Below, one piece after another: positions 50,360 to 58,774 of a DNA stretch of 64,000 nt; position 1 is the first letter of the stretch; each line of letters starts with the position of its first letter. The position numbers were made by a program, and so were the translations under genes. Source of the stretch: Arthrobacter sp. ov118 (lineage in GTDB: Bacteria > Actinomycetota > Actinomycetes > Actinomycetales > Micrococcaceae); the NCBI RefSeq assembly GCF_900116495.1, contig NZ_FPAY01000001.1:496001-560000 (forward strand). Direction: 5' to 3'. The notes beneath the pieces were generated by a model, which made no database searches, was not told the origin of the DNA, and saw nothing but the letters and a program-made list of their open reading frames with translations.

Positions 50360-51106
50360 CTACGGCCCGGGCCGGGAGGCCGCCGCGAGGGCCGCATCGT
50401 AGCGTTCCAGCGCAATCTCGGCGAGCACCGGCGACGGCAGCAAGGGCTCCGTCACGAGGTCCGCACCGGCCTTGCCGAGCTGGTCGTGGAAGAAGCCGTG
50501 GGCCAGCAGGTAGGAGGCAATGACCACGCGGCCGCCGAGGTCCACTGCCCCGGCCGACTCCCCGGCACCGGCCCCACCGGCCGCCTCTTCGCGAAGCATG
50601 GCTACGGCCTCCGGGACCGAGGGTTTGGCGGAAGCGCCGTAGGCGGCCACGATCCGGTTGGACCGCAGCGCCCGCAGCTGGTCGGCGAGTTCCTCGACGT
50701 TCCGCGACGCATTGGGGTCGGAGGACCCGGCAGCGGCGAGGATGACGGCGTCGTTGTCGCTCACGCCGGCCTCGCGCAGGCGCTGGTCCAGCAGGGCGGC
50801 GAGCCGGGGGTCCGGACCCAGCGGCGCGGCGGCACGGGTGTCCGGCCGGCTCTTCACGGCCCGGGCGATGTCCACCTTCACGTGGTAGCCGACGCTGAGC
50901 AGCAGCGGCACCACGACGGCGGACTCCCCCGCCGGAAGCCCGGCCACGACGGCCGGCAGCTCCGGTTCCTGCACGTCGACATAGGCCTCGCGGACGTCCA
51001 GCCCGGGCCGGAGCGCGGCGATGCCGTCCCGAAGTGCATTGACCTCCGCGGCGCCGAGGGGGCTGGACGTGCCATGGGCGCAGGCGATCAGGATGGGGCT
51101 ATTCAT
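50360..51106 (-). CDS. Sirohydrochlorin chelatase (CbiX type)
   Basis: This 248-residue protein has two CbiX repeats. The first begins PILIACAHGTSSPLGAAEVNAL with the metal-binding histidine in AHGT, the second contains VLAAAGSSDPNASRNVEELA. It inserts Fe2+ in sirohydrochlorin to finish siroheme for CysI. A leaderless-like TACGCT lies seven bases before the ATG, but the GTGA-N6-GTTTC box of cysI is not present, so regulation may differ. It is upstream of cysI on the same strand, with about 130 bases between them. Confidence 0.9.
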   Translation of the reverse strand: MNSPILIACAHGTSSPLGAAEVNALRDGIAALRPGLDVREAYVDVQEPELPAVVAGLPAGESAVVVPLLLSVGYHVKVDIARAVKSRPDTRAAAPLGPDPRLAALLDQRLREAGVSDNDAVILAAAGSSDPNASRNVEELADQLRALRSNRIVAAYGASAKPSVPEAVAMLREEAAGGAGAGESAGAVDLGGRVVIASYLLAHGFFHDQLGKAGADLVTEPLLPSPVLAEIALERYDAALAAASRPGP

Positions 51107-51167
51107 AGCGGCTAGCGTAACCTTGGAGCCGCCCTATCCGCCCTCTTGCTATCGACCGGGACGCTCC

Positions 51168-51833
51168 ATGACCTTCTCCTTCAGCTTTGTCCTGGTCTGG
51201 CTCGAACTCGCCGGAGTCTTCTTCTTCGCGGTCTCCGGATCGCTGCTCGCGGCTCGGAAACAGTTCGACCTCATCGGCTCGCTGCTCCTGGCCTCGGTGG
51301 TGAGCCTGGGCGGCGGCGTCATCCGCGACATCATCCTGAACACCGGGCCGCCCGCCGCCTTCACCAACCCCGCCTATCTGGCCCCTCCCGTCCTTGCCGT
51401 GGTGCTGGTTTACTTCCTCTTCTCCAGCGTCCAGCGCTTCACCTCGCTGCTGGTGCTCTTCGACGCCGGCGGCCTGGCCTTGTTCTGCATCACCGGAACG
51501 CTGAAGGCCCTGTCCGCGGGGATGAATCCGGTGGCTGCCGTGCTGCTGGGAGTTACGACGGCGGTGGGCGGCGGCCTGCTCCGGGACATCACCGCCAATG
51601 AGGTGCCGCAGCTTTTCGACCCGCGCGATCTGTACGCCGTTCCGGCGTTCGCCGGGGCGACTGCGACCGTGGTCCTGTCCCTTACGGGGGCCTTCACCGG
51701 CGTCTCGGCCTGCGTCGTCGCCGCCGTCGTCTTCGCCCTCCGGATCACCGCCTGGCGGCTGCACTGGCACTTTCCCCTGGCGGTGCGCGGCTGGCACCGG
51801 CTGGGCCTGGACGCGGCGGAAAGCGACAGCTGA
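51168..51833 (+). CDS. TRIC-type (UPF0126) membrane cation channel
   Basis: This 221-residue membrane protein has two repeats of the trimeric intracellular cation channel fold. Each repeat contains a conserved Gly-rich loop and RDI: ASVVSLGGGVIRDIILN near residue 43 and GVTTAVGGGLLRDITANEVP near residue 127. Seven hydrophobic segments are likely. Prokaryotic members conduct K+ or other monovalent cations. ATG at 51168 starts just before the first helix. It is divergent from the chelatase gene. Confidence 0.88.
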   Translation: MTFSFSFVLVWLELAGVFFFAVSGSLLAARKQFDLIGSLLLASVVSLGGGVIRDIILNTGPPAAFTNPAYLAPPVLAVVLVYFLFSSVQRFTSLLVLFDAGGLALFCITGTLKALSAGMNPVAAVLLGVTTAVGGGLLRDITANEVPQLFDPRDLYAVPAFAGATATVVLSLTGAFTGVSACVVAAVVFALRITAWRLHWHFPLAVRGWHRLGLDAAESDS

Positions 51834-51853
51834 ACTTTGACTAGGATAAGACC

Positions 51854-52282
51854 ATGACTGACATGTTCCTCGAGAAATTCCGCGCGCTTGTCCCGAAGTA
51901 TCTCGAAGACGAATGGCAGGAAGAGGATGGCCTCGCGGCCGATGAACTCGACGCCGCACTGGCCGAGCACCAGTTCCAGATCCCGCTGGTCCTGCGCGAG
52001 TTTTACCTCGCGATCGGCGGCTGCGAGGACCTCATGGAGGCCTACCACTACTTCTGGGACCCCGAAGAGCTCGAAGTCGATGACGAGGGTTTCCTGATGT
52101 TCCTCGAGGACGAGGAAGAACAGTTCACCTGGGGATTCCGCGTGGGCGATCTCAGCGTCCCAGATCCGATCGTGTACCGCCGCAATAACGCCCGCGCCCA
52201 GTGGAAGAGCGAGGAAGGGACCTTCTCCGAGTTCGTCTTCGACATGTTCGAGTGGGCCTTCAACGACGAGGACGAAGACTAG
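51854..52282 (+). CDS. SMI1/KNR4-like protein
   Basis: This 142-residue, highly acidic protein resembles the SMI1/KNR4 (SUKH) superfamily. The motif LPLVLREFYLAIGG appears as IPLVLREFYLAIGGCEDLM near residue 43, followed by WDPEELEVDDEGFLMFLEDEEEQFTWGF. SUKH proteins often act as immunity proteins against toxins, but single free-standing copies have other or unknown roles. No toxin gene is adjacent. TAGGAT lies six bases before the ATG, so the message looks leaderless. Confidence 0.75.
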   Translation: MTDMFLEKFRALVPKYLEDEWQEEDGLAADELDAALAEHQFQIPLVLREFYLAIGGCEDLMEAYHYFWDPEELEVDDEGFLMFLEDEEEQFTWGFRVGDLSVPDPIVYRRNNARAQWKSEEGTFSEFVFDMFEWAFNDEDED

Positions 52283-52416
52283 GCCGGCTGCCGCTCCGCC
52301 CCCGGCTTCGCGCTTCCCGCTTCCCGCCGGGTCTCCCCATGTTTGGCCGCCTTCAACTGGTGTCGGGGACGAACCGCCGGCATTCCGCGGCGTGGGAAGT
52401 TCATACCCGGGGAAAC

Positions 52417-53269
52417 TCAGCGGATGACGCGACCGCGGAGCACCTGCCACACCTCATCGACGATCTTCTGGGGGTTGTAGACCACGTCCGCATACCCGTA
52501 ACGGAGCACCGCGTAGCCCCCTAGGGTGCTGGCATTGTTCCGGCCTCGGTCCTTCTTGACCTAGGCACGCTCAAAATGGGTGCTTCCGTCGATCTCCACG
52601 ATCAGGAATCCTTCCAGCAGGAAGTCCACCAGGCCGATCCCGGGCAGGTCCACCTGCGTCTCGGTGTAGATTCCGTGGTTCCGGAACAGCAACCGGGCAA
52701 CGACCTCTATTGCCGAGTCCGCCGTACCGTCGATCAACTCCAAGATTCCACGGGCGGCCCCGTTTCGGTTTCCGGGCAGCCGCTGCCTGAGGTAGGGCAG
52801 TGTGGTGCGGCCCTGGAGCAAGGCGCTTTCCACCATGACGGCGGCCTCCACAGGTGGCCGGCACCGCAGCGCATGCAGCAGCGTGTCTGTCAATCCGGCC
52901 ACCGGCCGCGGGAACTCCGGCGGCACTACGCTACCGCGGTGAATGACCGCACCGGCCCCTGCGCCATGCCTGCAAAGAAGATGCAGCCGCTCGGGGGCAT
53001 GGAGCTGCCAGATCCCATGGTGCGGTGCCGCAGAGGCGCAGCTCAACAGGCCGTTGGCCAGAACCGCGGCAACCAGATCAGGCCGCAGCGCCCGGCAGGG
53101 CCACGATGCCGTGGCGTAGCCGCGCCATTTCCCCTGCAGCAACAGCGTTCCTGATGCTCCGCTCAGAGAAGCCTGCCCGCAATAGCGTCCCGGTCCGGGC
53201 CACGGAACCGGCGTATGTCAGATAGCTCGTGAGGTCCATGGACCCAGCACAGTCCCGAACTGACCTCAC
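52417..53269 (-). pseudogene. Broken DUF559/AbiEi-type gene (frameshift and internal TAG)
   Basis: Three pieces add up to one gene. The start (from 53269, MRSVRDCAGSMD) encodes an AbiEi-like helix-turn-helix region (TLLRAGFSERSIRNAVAAGEMARLRHGIVAL). A frameshift near 53080-53095 moves the reading frame, and the middle part then runs to a TAG at 52561-52563 just after VEIDGSTHFERA. The same frame continues after the TAG (VKKDRGRNNASTLGGY, then VLRYGYADVVYNPQKI) to a TGA at 52417, completing a DUF559 nuclease-like domain. Both lesions are visible by reading the frames; no intact product can be made. Homologues with DUF559 are common in Arthrobacter and may be restriction-like or antitoxin-linked. 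Confidence 0.8.
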
Positions 53270-53310
53270 CGACAGCCGTCTGGGCCCCTATGTGGAAACG
53301 CAGGCGCTGG

Positions 53311-53386
53311 GTCTCCCCAGGTTTGGGACTCCCCTGCGGCGTGCCCCAACGGTTTCCGGCGTCGGCGGCTCGAAACCTGGGGAGAC
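53311..53386. repeat. Inverted repeat beside the broken DUF559 gene
   Basis: GTCTCCCCAGGTTT (53311-53324) and its exact complement (53373-53386) are 14-bp arms with a 48-base spacer. A third copy with one change, GTCTCCCCATGTTT, is at 52331-52344, so the motif flanks the pseudogene on both sides. Confidence 0.75.
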
Positions 53387-53466
53387 TCCGCCCTGGGCGG
53401 TAGCGGGTACCTCCCGCGGCGCCCATCAAACCTGCGACAACTAATTTACAAAAAGTGCTGGACAGC

Positions 53467-53482
53467 ATGACAAAACTGTCAT
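53467..53482. promoter_or_regulatory. Palindrome in an AT-rich stretch
   Basis: ATGACA-AAAC-TGTCAT is an inverted repeat in an AT-rich patch, which resembles a promoter with an operator. No gene follows on either strand in the expected place, so it could be left from a lost gene. Confidence 0.4.
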
Positions 53483-53537
53483 AGTCTCTTTCTTGGGTTC
53501 ACCAAATGCCTCCGGTGGATCTGATGCGAACGGAGAA

Positions 53538-53592
53538 ATGGCCCCGGTTCGGCACAACGGAAGACTCGAACGTTGTGAGGAACCGGGGCCAT
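53538..53592. repeat. Hairpin downstream of the polyprenyl synthase gene
   Basis: ATGGCCCCGGTTC (53538-53550) pairs exactly with 53580-53592. Inner arms CACAACG (53553-53559) and CGTTGTG (53571-53577) extend it. It may act as a terminator for the polyprenyl synthase operon. Confidence 0.7.
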
Positions 53593-53603
53593 GCCGTTTA
53601 AGC

Positions 53604-53663
53604 AGCCGGAGCCAGCAGGCGGGGATGCCCACCAGCCGGAGCCAGCAGGCGGGGATGCCCACC
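53604..53663. repeat. Tandem 30-bp repeat
   Basis: Two exact 30-bp copies (53604-53633 and 53634-53663) begin AGCCGGAGCCAGCAGGCGGG, followed by a degenerate partial third copy. The unit is in the 3' trailer of the polyprenyl synthase operon. It has no coding potential that I can support. Confidence 0.85.
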
Positions 53664-53706
53664 AGCGGGAGCCTGCAGGATGCCGGCTAACGGAAGCCGG
53701 GGAAGC

Positions 53707-54807
53707 CTAGCTGCTGCGGTCCACCACCGCGTGCGCGAAGCTGGTCAGCGAGGCCTTGACGACGCCCTCGGGCAGGGGCGCCAGGGCGGCAATTGCCTCG
53801 TCGGCCCAGGTGCGTGCCACCACCCACGATTGTGCGGTGACGGGGTGTTCCCGAAGCCCGGCCACGGCAGCCGCCAGGGCCTCATCGGAGCTGAGGTCGC
53901 CGTCGATCAGCGTCAGGAGTTCGACGGCGGACTGGTCACCGTCGCGCGCGGCCTTGCGCAGCAGCAGCACGGGCAGGGTGGGGACGCCTTCGCGCAGGTC
54001 GGTGCCCGGGGACTTGCCGGACTTGACCTTGATCCCGGTGACGTCGATGACGTCGTCGGCGAGCTGGAAGGCAACCCCCACCTTTTCGCCGTACTCCACC
54101 AGCAGGGCCTCGTAGGCCTCGTCGGCACCGGAGAAGATGGCGCCGAACTGCCCGGAGGCCGCCACGAGCGAGCCCGTCTTGTCCGCGATGACGGAGAGGT
54201 AGTGCGCCAGCGGGTCCTCGTCCGGACGCGGCCCCACGGTCTCGTGCAGCTGGCCGAGGCAAAGGCGTTCGAAGGTCCGCGCCTGGATGCCCAGGGCCCG
54301 GGACCCGAGCTCCGAGACCAGGATGGAGGCGCGCGCAAAGATGAGGTCGCCGGTCAGGACGGCGACGGAGTTGCCCCACACCTCGTGTGCCGTGGGTGCG
54401 CCGCGGCGGAACGGTGCAGAGTCCATGACGTCGTCATGGTAGAGCGTGGCGAGGTGCGTCAGTTCAACGACGACGGCGGCCTGCACCACGGCGGGCAGGG
54501 AGGCGTCACCGAGGTGGGCGCACAGCAGCGTCAATAGGGGCCGGATCCGCTTGCCGCCGGCTTCCACGAGGTGACGCGACGTTGCGTCAGCCAGCGGATC
54601 GGAATTGGCAATGGCTTCGCGCAGCTTCTTCTCGACCCGGGCCAGGTTGGTGGTGATCGCGGGGCCGAGTTCGGGGTCCCCCGCAATGGCTGCGAAGCCT
54701 GTCGGCAACTGGAGTCCGGTGGCGATCGCCGTGGTGTTAAGGTCGGGTTCAGAGCTCGGCAGGCCGTGTCCGGCGTGCTCCCAGCTTTGGTCTGCAGAGT
54801 TGGTCAC
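53707..54807 (-). CDS. Polyprenyl diphosphate synthase (menaquinone side chain)
   Basis: This 366-residue trans-prenyltransferase builds the isoprenoid tail for menaquinone. The first aspartate-rich motif is LYHDDVMD (about residue 122) and the second is FQLADDVIDV (about residue 247). GGKRIRPLL near residue 83 binds diphosphate. The start is GTG at 54807, which overlaps the upstream reductase stop as GTGA. The order menG, reductase, synthase on one strand fits a menaquinone operon. The chain length (C40 to C50) cannot be read from the sequence. Confidence 0.92.
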   Translation of the reverse strand: MTNSADQSWEHAGHGLPSSEPDLNTTAIATGLQLPTGFAAIAGDPELGPAITTNLARVEKKLREAIANSDPLADATSRHLVEAGGKRIRPLLTLLCAHLGDASLPAVVQAAVVVELTHLATLYHDDVMDSAPFRRGAPTAHEVWGNSVAVLTGDLIFARASILVSELGSRALGIQARTFERLCLGQLHETVGPRPDEDPLAHYLSVIADKTGSLVAASGQFGAIFSGADEAYEALLVEYGEKVGVAFQLADDVIDVTGIKVKSGKSPGTDLREGVPTLPVLLLRKAARDGDQSAVELLTLIDGDLSSDEALAAAVAGLREHPVTAQSWVVARTWADEAIAALAPLPEGVVKASLTSFAHAVVDRSS

Positions 54808-56234
54808 GGGTTAACCCTAACTTTTGTTGCGGAAACCGCGGAGTTGGTGCCGGTGTGCGGAGCGCTGTCCGTGGCCGGGTTGGTCTGGTTGGACGTTGCG
54901 GGCACCAGGGATTCCAGGACCCGGATGGCCCTGTCCTCGAACCCCTTGGCGGCCGGATCGGTGAGATTGGCCAGCATCCGGACCACGAACCGCATGAGCA
55001 CCGGGATGGGCATGCCGGTGCGGAGGGCAAGTTTCATTACGGCGGGTTTGCCGATCAGGGCGGCGAATGCCCGGCCCAAGGTGAAGTGTGAGCCCCACTG
55101 CTGCTGCACGTAGCCGGCATACCGCGCGAGGTGCGCGTCGGCGGCCCTGGCAGCCTCCGTCCCGGAACCCCAGCCGGCCGAGGCGGACCGGGCGGCGGCG
55201 TCGGCAATGAATTCGGCCGCGAAGCGGGCGGACTCCATGGCATAGGAGATGCCCTCGCCGTTGAACGGGGACACCATTCCGCCGGCGTCGCCGAGCAGGA
55301 GCAGGCCCGGAGAGTAGTGCGGCGTGCGGTTGAAGCCCATGGGCAGTGCGGCGCCGCGGATTTCCCCCACCTGGTTTTCCGGGGTGAAGCCCCATTCGGC
55401 GGGCATGCCGGCGGTCCACTCGCGCAGCACCTGCTTGTAGTCCAGCTTGCCGAAGTCCTTCGAGGAGTTCAGGATGCCCACGCCCACGTTGGAGGTGCCG
55501 TCGCCGACGCCGAACACCCAGCCGTAGCCGGGGAGAAGACTGCCGTCACGGCCCAGGGAACCGGCCCGGGCCCCGCGCCAAGCTTGCGAGGTGGGGGAAG
55601 CCGGCGAACGAAGCTCGAGCCAGCCTTCCATCCAGTCGTCGTCATGCCGCGGCGAGGTGAAGTAAGTTCGCACGGCCACGCCGAGCGGGCGGTCGTCGCG
55701 TTTTCGGATGCCCAGCGAGACGGCGGTGCGGGTCGAGTTGCCGTCCGCGGCGAGGACGACGTCGGCAGTGAAGTCGCGCGTTTCGCCCGTCTTCCGCCCG
55801 GCGTCGTCGAGCAATGCGGCGCGGACGCCCGTGACGCGGCCGTCCTCGGCACGCAGGGCTTCGCTGACGCTGTGGCGCTCCAGCACGACGGCGCCCGCCG
55901 ACTCGGCGTGCCGGGCCAGCTGTTCGTCAAAGCCGAGGCGGGTCCGGATCAGCCCGTACTGCGGGAAGTCGGAGACCTCCGGCCAGGGCAGTTCGATCGT
56001 GCGGCCGCCGGCGATCAGGCGCAGGCCCCTGTTCCGCCGCCACCCCTCGGTTTCGGGATGCGGCAGACCGAGCTTTTGGATCTCGCGGACCGCGCGCGGC
56101 GTCAGGCCGTCGCCGCAGACCTTCTCGCGCGGAAAGCTGGTCTTCTCCAGCACAGTGACGTCAATGCCGGCCTTGGCAAGGTAGTAGGCGGCGGTGGATC
56201 CGGCCGGGCCCGCCCCGACAATCAGTACATTCAC
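54804..56234 (-). CDS. Geranylgeranyl reductase family flavoprotein (MenJ-like)
   Basis: This 476-residue FAD protein belongs to the geranylgeranyl reductase family. The FAD motif IVGAGPAGSTAAYYLAKAG is at the very N-terminus, with KVCGDGLTPRAV near residue 40 and the GDAGGMVSPFNGEGISYAMES motif near residue 300. In mycobacteria the related MenJ saturates one isoprene unit of menaquinone; its place between menG and the prenyl synthase supports that role here. Twelve bases separate it from menG, and it overlaps the synthase gene. Confidence 0.9.
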   Translation of the reverse strand: MNVLIVGAGPAGSTAAYYLAKAGIDVTVLEKTSFPREKVCGDGLTPRAVREIQKLGLPHPETEGWRRNRGLRLIAGGRTIELPWPEVSDFPQYGLIRTRLGFDEQLARHAESAGAVVLERHSVSEALRAEDGRVTGVRAALLDDAGRKTGETRDFTADVVLAADGNSTRTAVSLGIRKRDDRPLGVAVRTYFTSPRHDDDWMEGWLELRSPASPTSQAWRGARAGSLGRDGSLLPGYGWVFGVGDGTSNVGVGILNSSKDFGKLDYKQVLREWTAGMPAEWGFTPENQVGEIRGAALPMGFNRTPHYSPGLLLLGDAGGMVSPFNGEGISYAMESARFAAEFIADAAARSASAGWGSGTEAARAADAHLARYAGYVQQQWGSHFTLGRAFAALIGKPAVMKLALRTGMPIPVLMRFVVRMLANLTDPAAKGFEDRAIRVLESLVPATSNQTNPATDSAPHTGTNSAVSATKVRVNP

Positions 56235-56246
56235 AACAGGTATCGG

Positions 56247-57029
56247 CTAACGCCCGGGCCGGGCGATGTTGCGGCGCAGTTTGGCCACGGGCCCGGTGTG
56301 CGCGCCCGCGGCAGGGTCAGCGGCGGCGCCGGAGAGCGGCTTTTGGGCGCGGTGCACGGCGACGATGCCGCCGCTGAGGTTGCGGTAGGTGACGGATTCC
56401 CAGCCGGCTTCCTGCAGCCACGCGGCCAGGTGGTCCTGATCCGGCCACGCACGGATGGATTCGGCAAGGTAGACGTAGGCGTCCGGGTTGGAGGAGACCT
56501 TGACGGCGATGGCCGGCAGGGCCCGCATGAGGTACTCGGTGTACATGGTGCGCCACAGCGGCACCACGGGCTGGGAGAATTCCGCGATGACCAGCCGGCC
56601 GCCGGGCTTGGTGACCCGCAGCATCTCAGCCAGGGCCTTCTTGGGCTCGTTGACATTGCGCAGGCCGAAGGAGATGGTGCTGGCATCGAAGGTGTCGTCG
56701 GCGAACGGCAGGCGGGTGGCGTCCCCGGCGATGAAATCAATGTCCGGGCGGCGGCGCTTGCCGACCTTGAGCATGCCAAGGGAGAAATCACAGGCGATGA
56801 CGTTGATCCCGGCGTCCGCGTAGGGCTCGCTGGACGTGCCGGTGCCGGCGGCGAGGTCCAGCACGCGCTGGCCGGTCGTCACCCCCACGGCGTCGACAAC
56901 AACCCGGCGCCAGCGGCGGGTCTGCCCCATCGACAGGACATCGTTGACGACGTCGTATTTGGGCGCCACGTCGTCAAACATCGTGGCTACTTCGTCCGGA
57001 CGCTTATCCAAGGATGCTCGGTTCACCAT
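56247..57029 (-). CDS. menG: Demethylmenaquinone methyltransferase
   Basis: This 260-residue SAM enzyme makes the final methylation of menaquinone. Motifs of the UbiE/MenG family are the N-terminal VATMFDDVAPKYDVVNDVLS, the SAM site VLDLAAGTGTSS near residue 58, and ISFGLRNVNEPKKAL near residue 125. It is the first gene of a three-gene operon with geranylgeranyl reductase and polyprenyl synthase. It is divergent from isochorismate synthase, so both branches of the menaquinone pathway share the 122-base control region between 57030 and 57151. Confidence 0.95.
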   Translation of the reverse strand: MVNRASLDKRPDEVATMFDDVAPKYDVVNDVLSMGQTRRWRRVVVDAVGVTTGQRVLDLAAGTGTSSEPYADAGINVIACDFSLGMLKVGKRRRPDIDFIAGDATRLPFADDTFDASTISFGLRNVNEPKKALAEMLRVTKPGGRLVIAEFSQPVVPLWRTMYTEYLMRALPAIAVKVSSNPDAYVYLAESIRAWPDQDHLAAWLQEAGWESVTYRNLSGGIVAVHRAQKPLSGAAADPAAGAHTGPVAKLRRNIARPGR

Positions 57030-57151
57030 GCAATTGTCTCAAATGATCGGCGCCCCCACGAACCACGCCCTGAGCAGGGAGTCGGAGCGCCGGTTGTCAC
57101 CGCCCAGCCCTGAAACCCGGCGGTGAAACGCAGTAGTAGTGTTGTGCCATC

Positions 57152-58561
57152 ATGACGAGCACGTTCCGCACCTTGACAGTCCCCCTCGATGCCGAAACTT
57201 TCCCCGGGGGGCTGCCGTCGTTTCTGGTCCGGGACGATGTCCTCTGCTGGACGCGACGCGAGGCCGGGCTGGTGGGCTTCGGTGAGATTGCCCGGTTCAC
57301 GGCCACGGGCCCCGAAAGGTTTCTGGAAGCAGACATCTGGTGGCGCCACCTGGTCCTGGAAGCGGACATCGAGGATGCCGTGGACTGCCCCGGCACCGGC
57401 CCGGTTGCCTTCGGCTCCTTCGCGTTCTCCAAAGTATCCGACCATGAGTCCCGTCTGCTGGTCCCGGAAATCGTCGTGGGGCTCCGTGACGGCCAGGCGT
57501 GGCTGACCCAGCTGACGTTCGACGACGGCGAGCTCACCGAGGCCGGCGCCCGCGCCGCGCTGGACCGCTGGCTTAGCAGCGTCAGCGTCGACGGTGGCAG
57601 TGCGATCGGCGGCAGTGCCATCAGCGCCGACGCCGATGCCGACGTCGTGGACCCTCCGGCGCCGGGAGCCGCGCAGGCGGGCGCCGCCGTCGTCCGTCCG
57701 CTGCCGCTGGCGGCCGGGGCAACGCTGCACACCGGCTCACTCAGCGAGGAAGACTGGATGGCCGCCGTCGCCGCCGGGGTCGACGAGATCCGGACCGGAG
57801 CGCTGGAGAAACTGGTGCTGGCGCGGGACATCGTGGCCACCGTGCCCACCGGCGTGAATGCGGCGCAGGTGCTGCGGGAGCTGTCCGCGCGGTACCGCGA
57901 ATGCTGGACGTACGGCGTGGACGGTCTGGTGGGAGCAACACCGGAGATGCTGATCCAGGTGGAGGGCCGCACCGCCCAGGCCCGCGTCCTGGCCGGCACC
58001 CTCGACCGCCGCGACGCCGACGGCATGGCCGGGTCTCCGCTGGAATTCGCCGAACGCGTGCTGGCCGGTTCCGAGAAGCAGCGGCATGAACACGACATCG
58101 CCATCCAGTCCCTGACCACGCAGCTGGCCCCGTTTTCCGAGGCCATGAACGCGCACAGCGAGCCGTTCATCCTGGAGTTGCCTAATGTGTGGCACCTGGC
58201 CTCGGATGTGAAGGCCGAGCTGGCCGAAGTCGAGGGCCACGTTCCCACGTGCCTGGCCCTGATCAATGCGCTGCACCCGACCGCCGCCGTCTGCGGCACT
58301 CCCACCTCCGTGGCGGGCGCCTTGATCCGCAAGCTTGAGCATTTGGACCGCGGCCCGTACGCCGGGCCGGTCGGCTGGCTCGACGCGGCCGGCAACGGCG
58401 AGTGGGGCATCGCGCTGCGGGGCGCTGTCATCGAATCCCCGCAGACGGTCCGGCTTTACGCGGGCTGCGGCGTGGTGGATGGCTCTGTGCCAGAGACCGA
58501 ACTCGCCGAGACGTGGGCGAAGTTCCGTCCCATGCTGGAGGCACTCGGCATCAGCAGCTAG
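57152..58561 (+). CDS. menF: Isochorismate synthase
   Basis: This 469-residue chorismate-binding enzyme converts chorismate to isochorismate, the first step of menaquinone synthesis. The C-terminal half shows LEKLVLARDIV, VGATPEMLIQVEG, ARVLAGTLDRR, HEHDIAIQSL and CGTPTSVAGALIRKLEHLDRGPYAGPVGW, all typical for the family. An Asp/Ala-rich stretch (about residues 155-175) forms a linker. It is divergent from menG. Salicylate-type synthases are related, but the nearby men genes make the menaquinone function more likely. Confidence 0.93.
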   Translation: MTSTFRTLTVPLDAETFPGGLPSFLVRDDVLCWTRREAGLVGFGEIARFTATGPERFLEADIWWRHLVLEADIEDAVDCPGTGPVAFGSFAFSKVSDHESRLLVPEIVVGLRDGQAWLTQLTFDDGELTEAGARAALDRWLSSVSVDGGSAIGGSAISADADADVVDPPAPGAAQAGAAVVRPLPLAAGATLHTGSLSEEDWMAAVAAGVDEIRTGALEKLVLARDIVATVPTGVNAAQVLRELSARYRECWTYGVDGLVGATPEMLIQVEGRTAQARVLAGTLDRRDADGMAGSPLEFAERVLAGSEKQRHEHDIAIQSLTTQLAPFSEAMNAHSEPFILELPNVWHLASDVKAELAEVEGHVPTCLALINALHPTAAVCGTPTSVAGALIRKLEHLDRGPYAGPVGWLDAAGNGEWGIALRGAVIESPQTVRLYAGCGVVDGSVPETELAETWAKFRPMLEALGISS

Positions 58562-58774
58562 CCTGCTGCCGGGAGCGAGCTTGGCGGCCCGCCGCCGAGA
58601 GCGACCCCGGCACGGATCCGGCATCACAGACAGCCGGCGCGCTGGCGGCATTGCAATCGGGTCTGATTTAGTTATCCAATAGTGAAACTTAGTTTTCTGT
58701 GACGTACATCTCCTGTTCGGCGCTACACTATAACCGGCCTCGTTACCATCCCTCCGGCAACAAAAGGTAAGAAA
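58562..58774 (+). promoter_or_regulatory. Control region of the amino-acid ABC operon
   Basis: This is one of the more AT-rich stretches in the window. TGTGACGTACA (58698-58708) resembles half of a CRP/GlxR site. AAAGG lies eight bases before the ATG. No RNA structure was recognised. Confidence 0.45.

Noticed and set aside
53229..53444. Small plus-strand frame near the broken DUF559 gene
   Set aside because: It crosses the pseudogene start and an inverted repeat, with no ribosome site or similarity.
53604..53680. CRISPR array
   Set aside because: The 30-bp units abut without spacers, and no cas genes are near.
58698..58713. A CRP/GlxR site upstream of the amino-acid ABC operon
   Set aside because: Only the TGTGA half fits; the second half lacks TCACA, so it is kept as a note and not as a finding.
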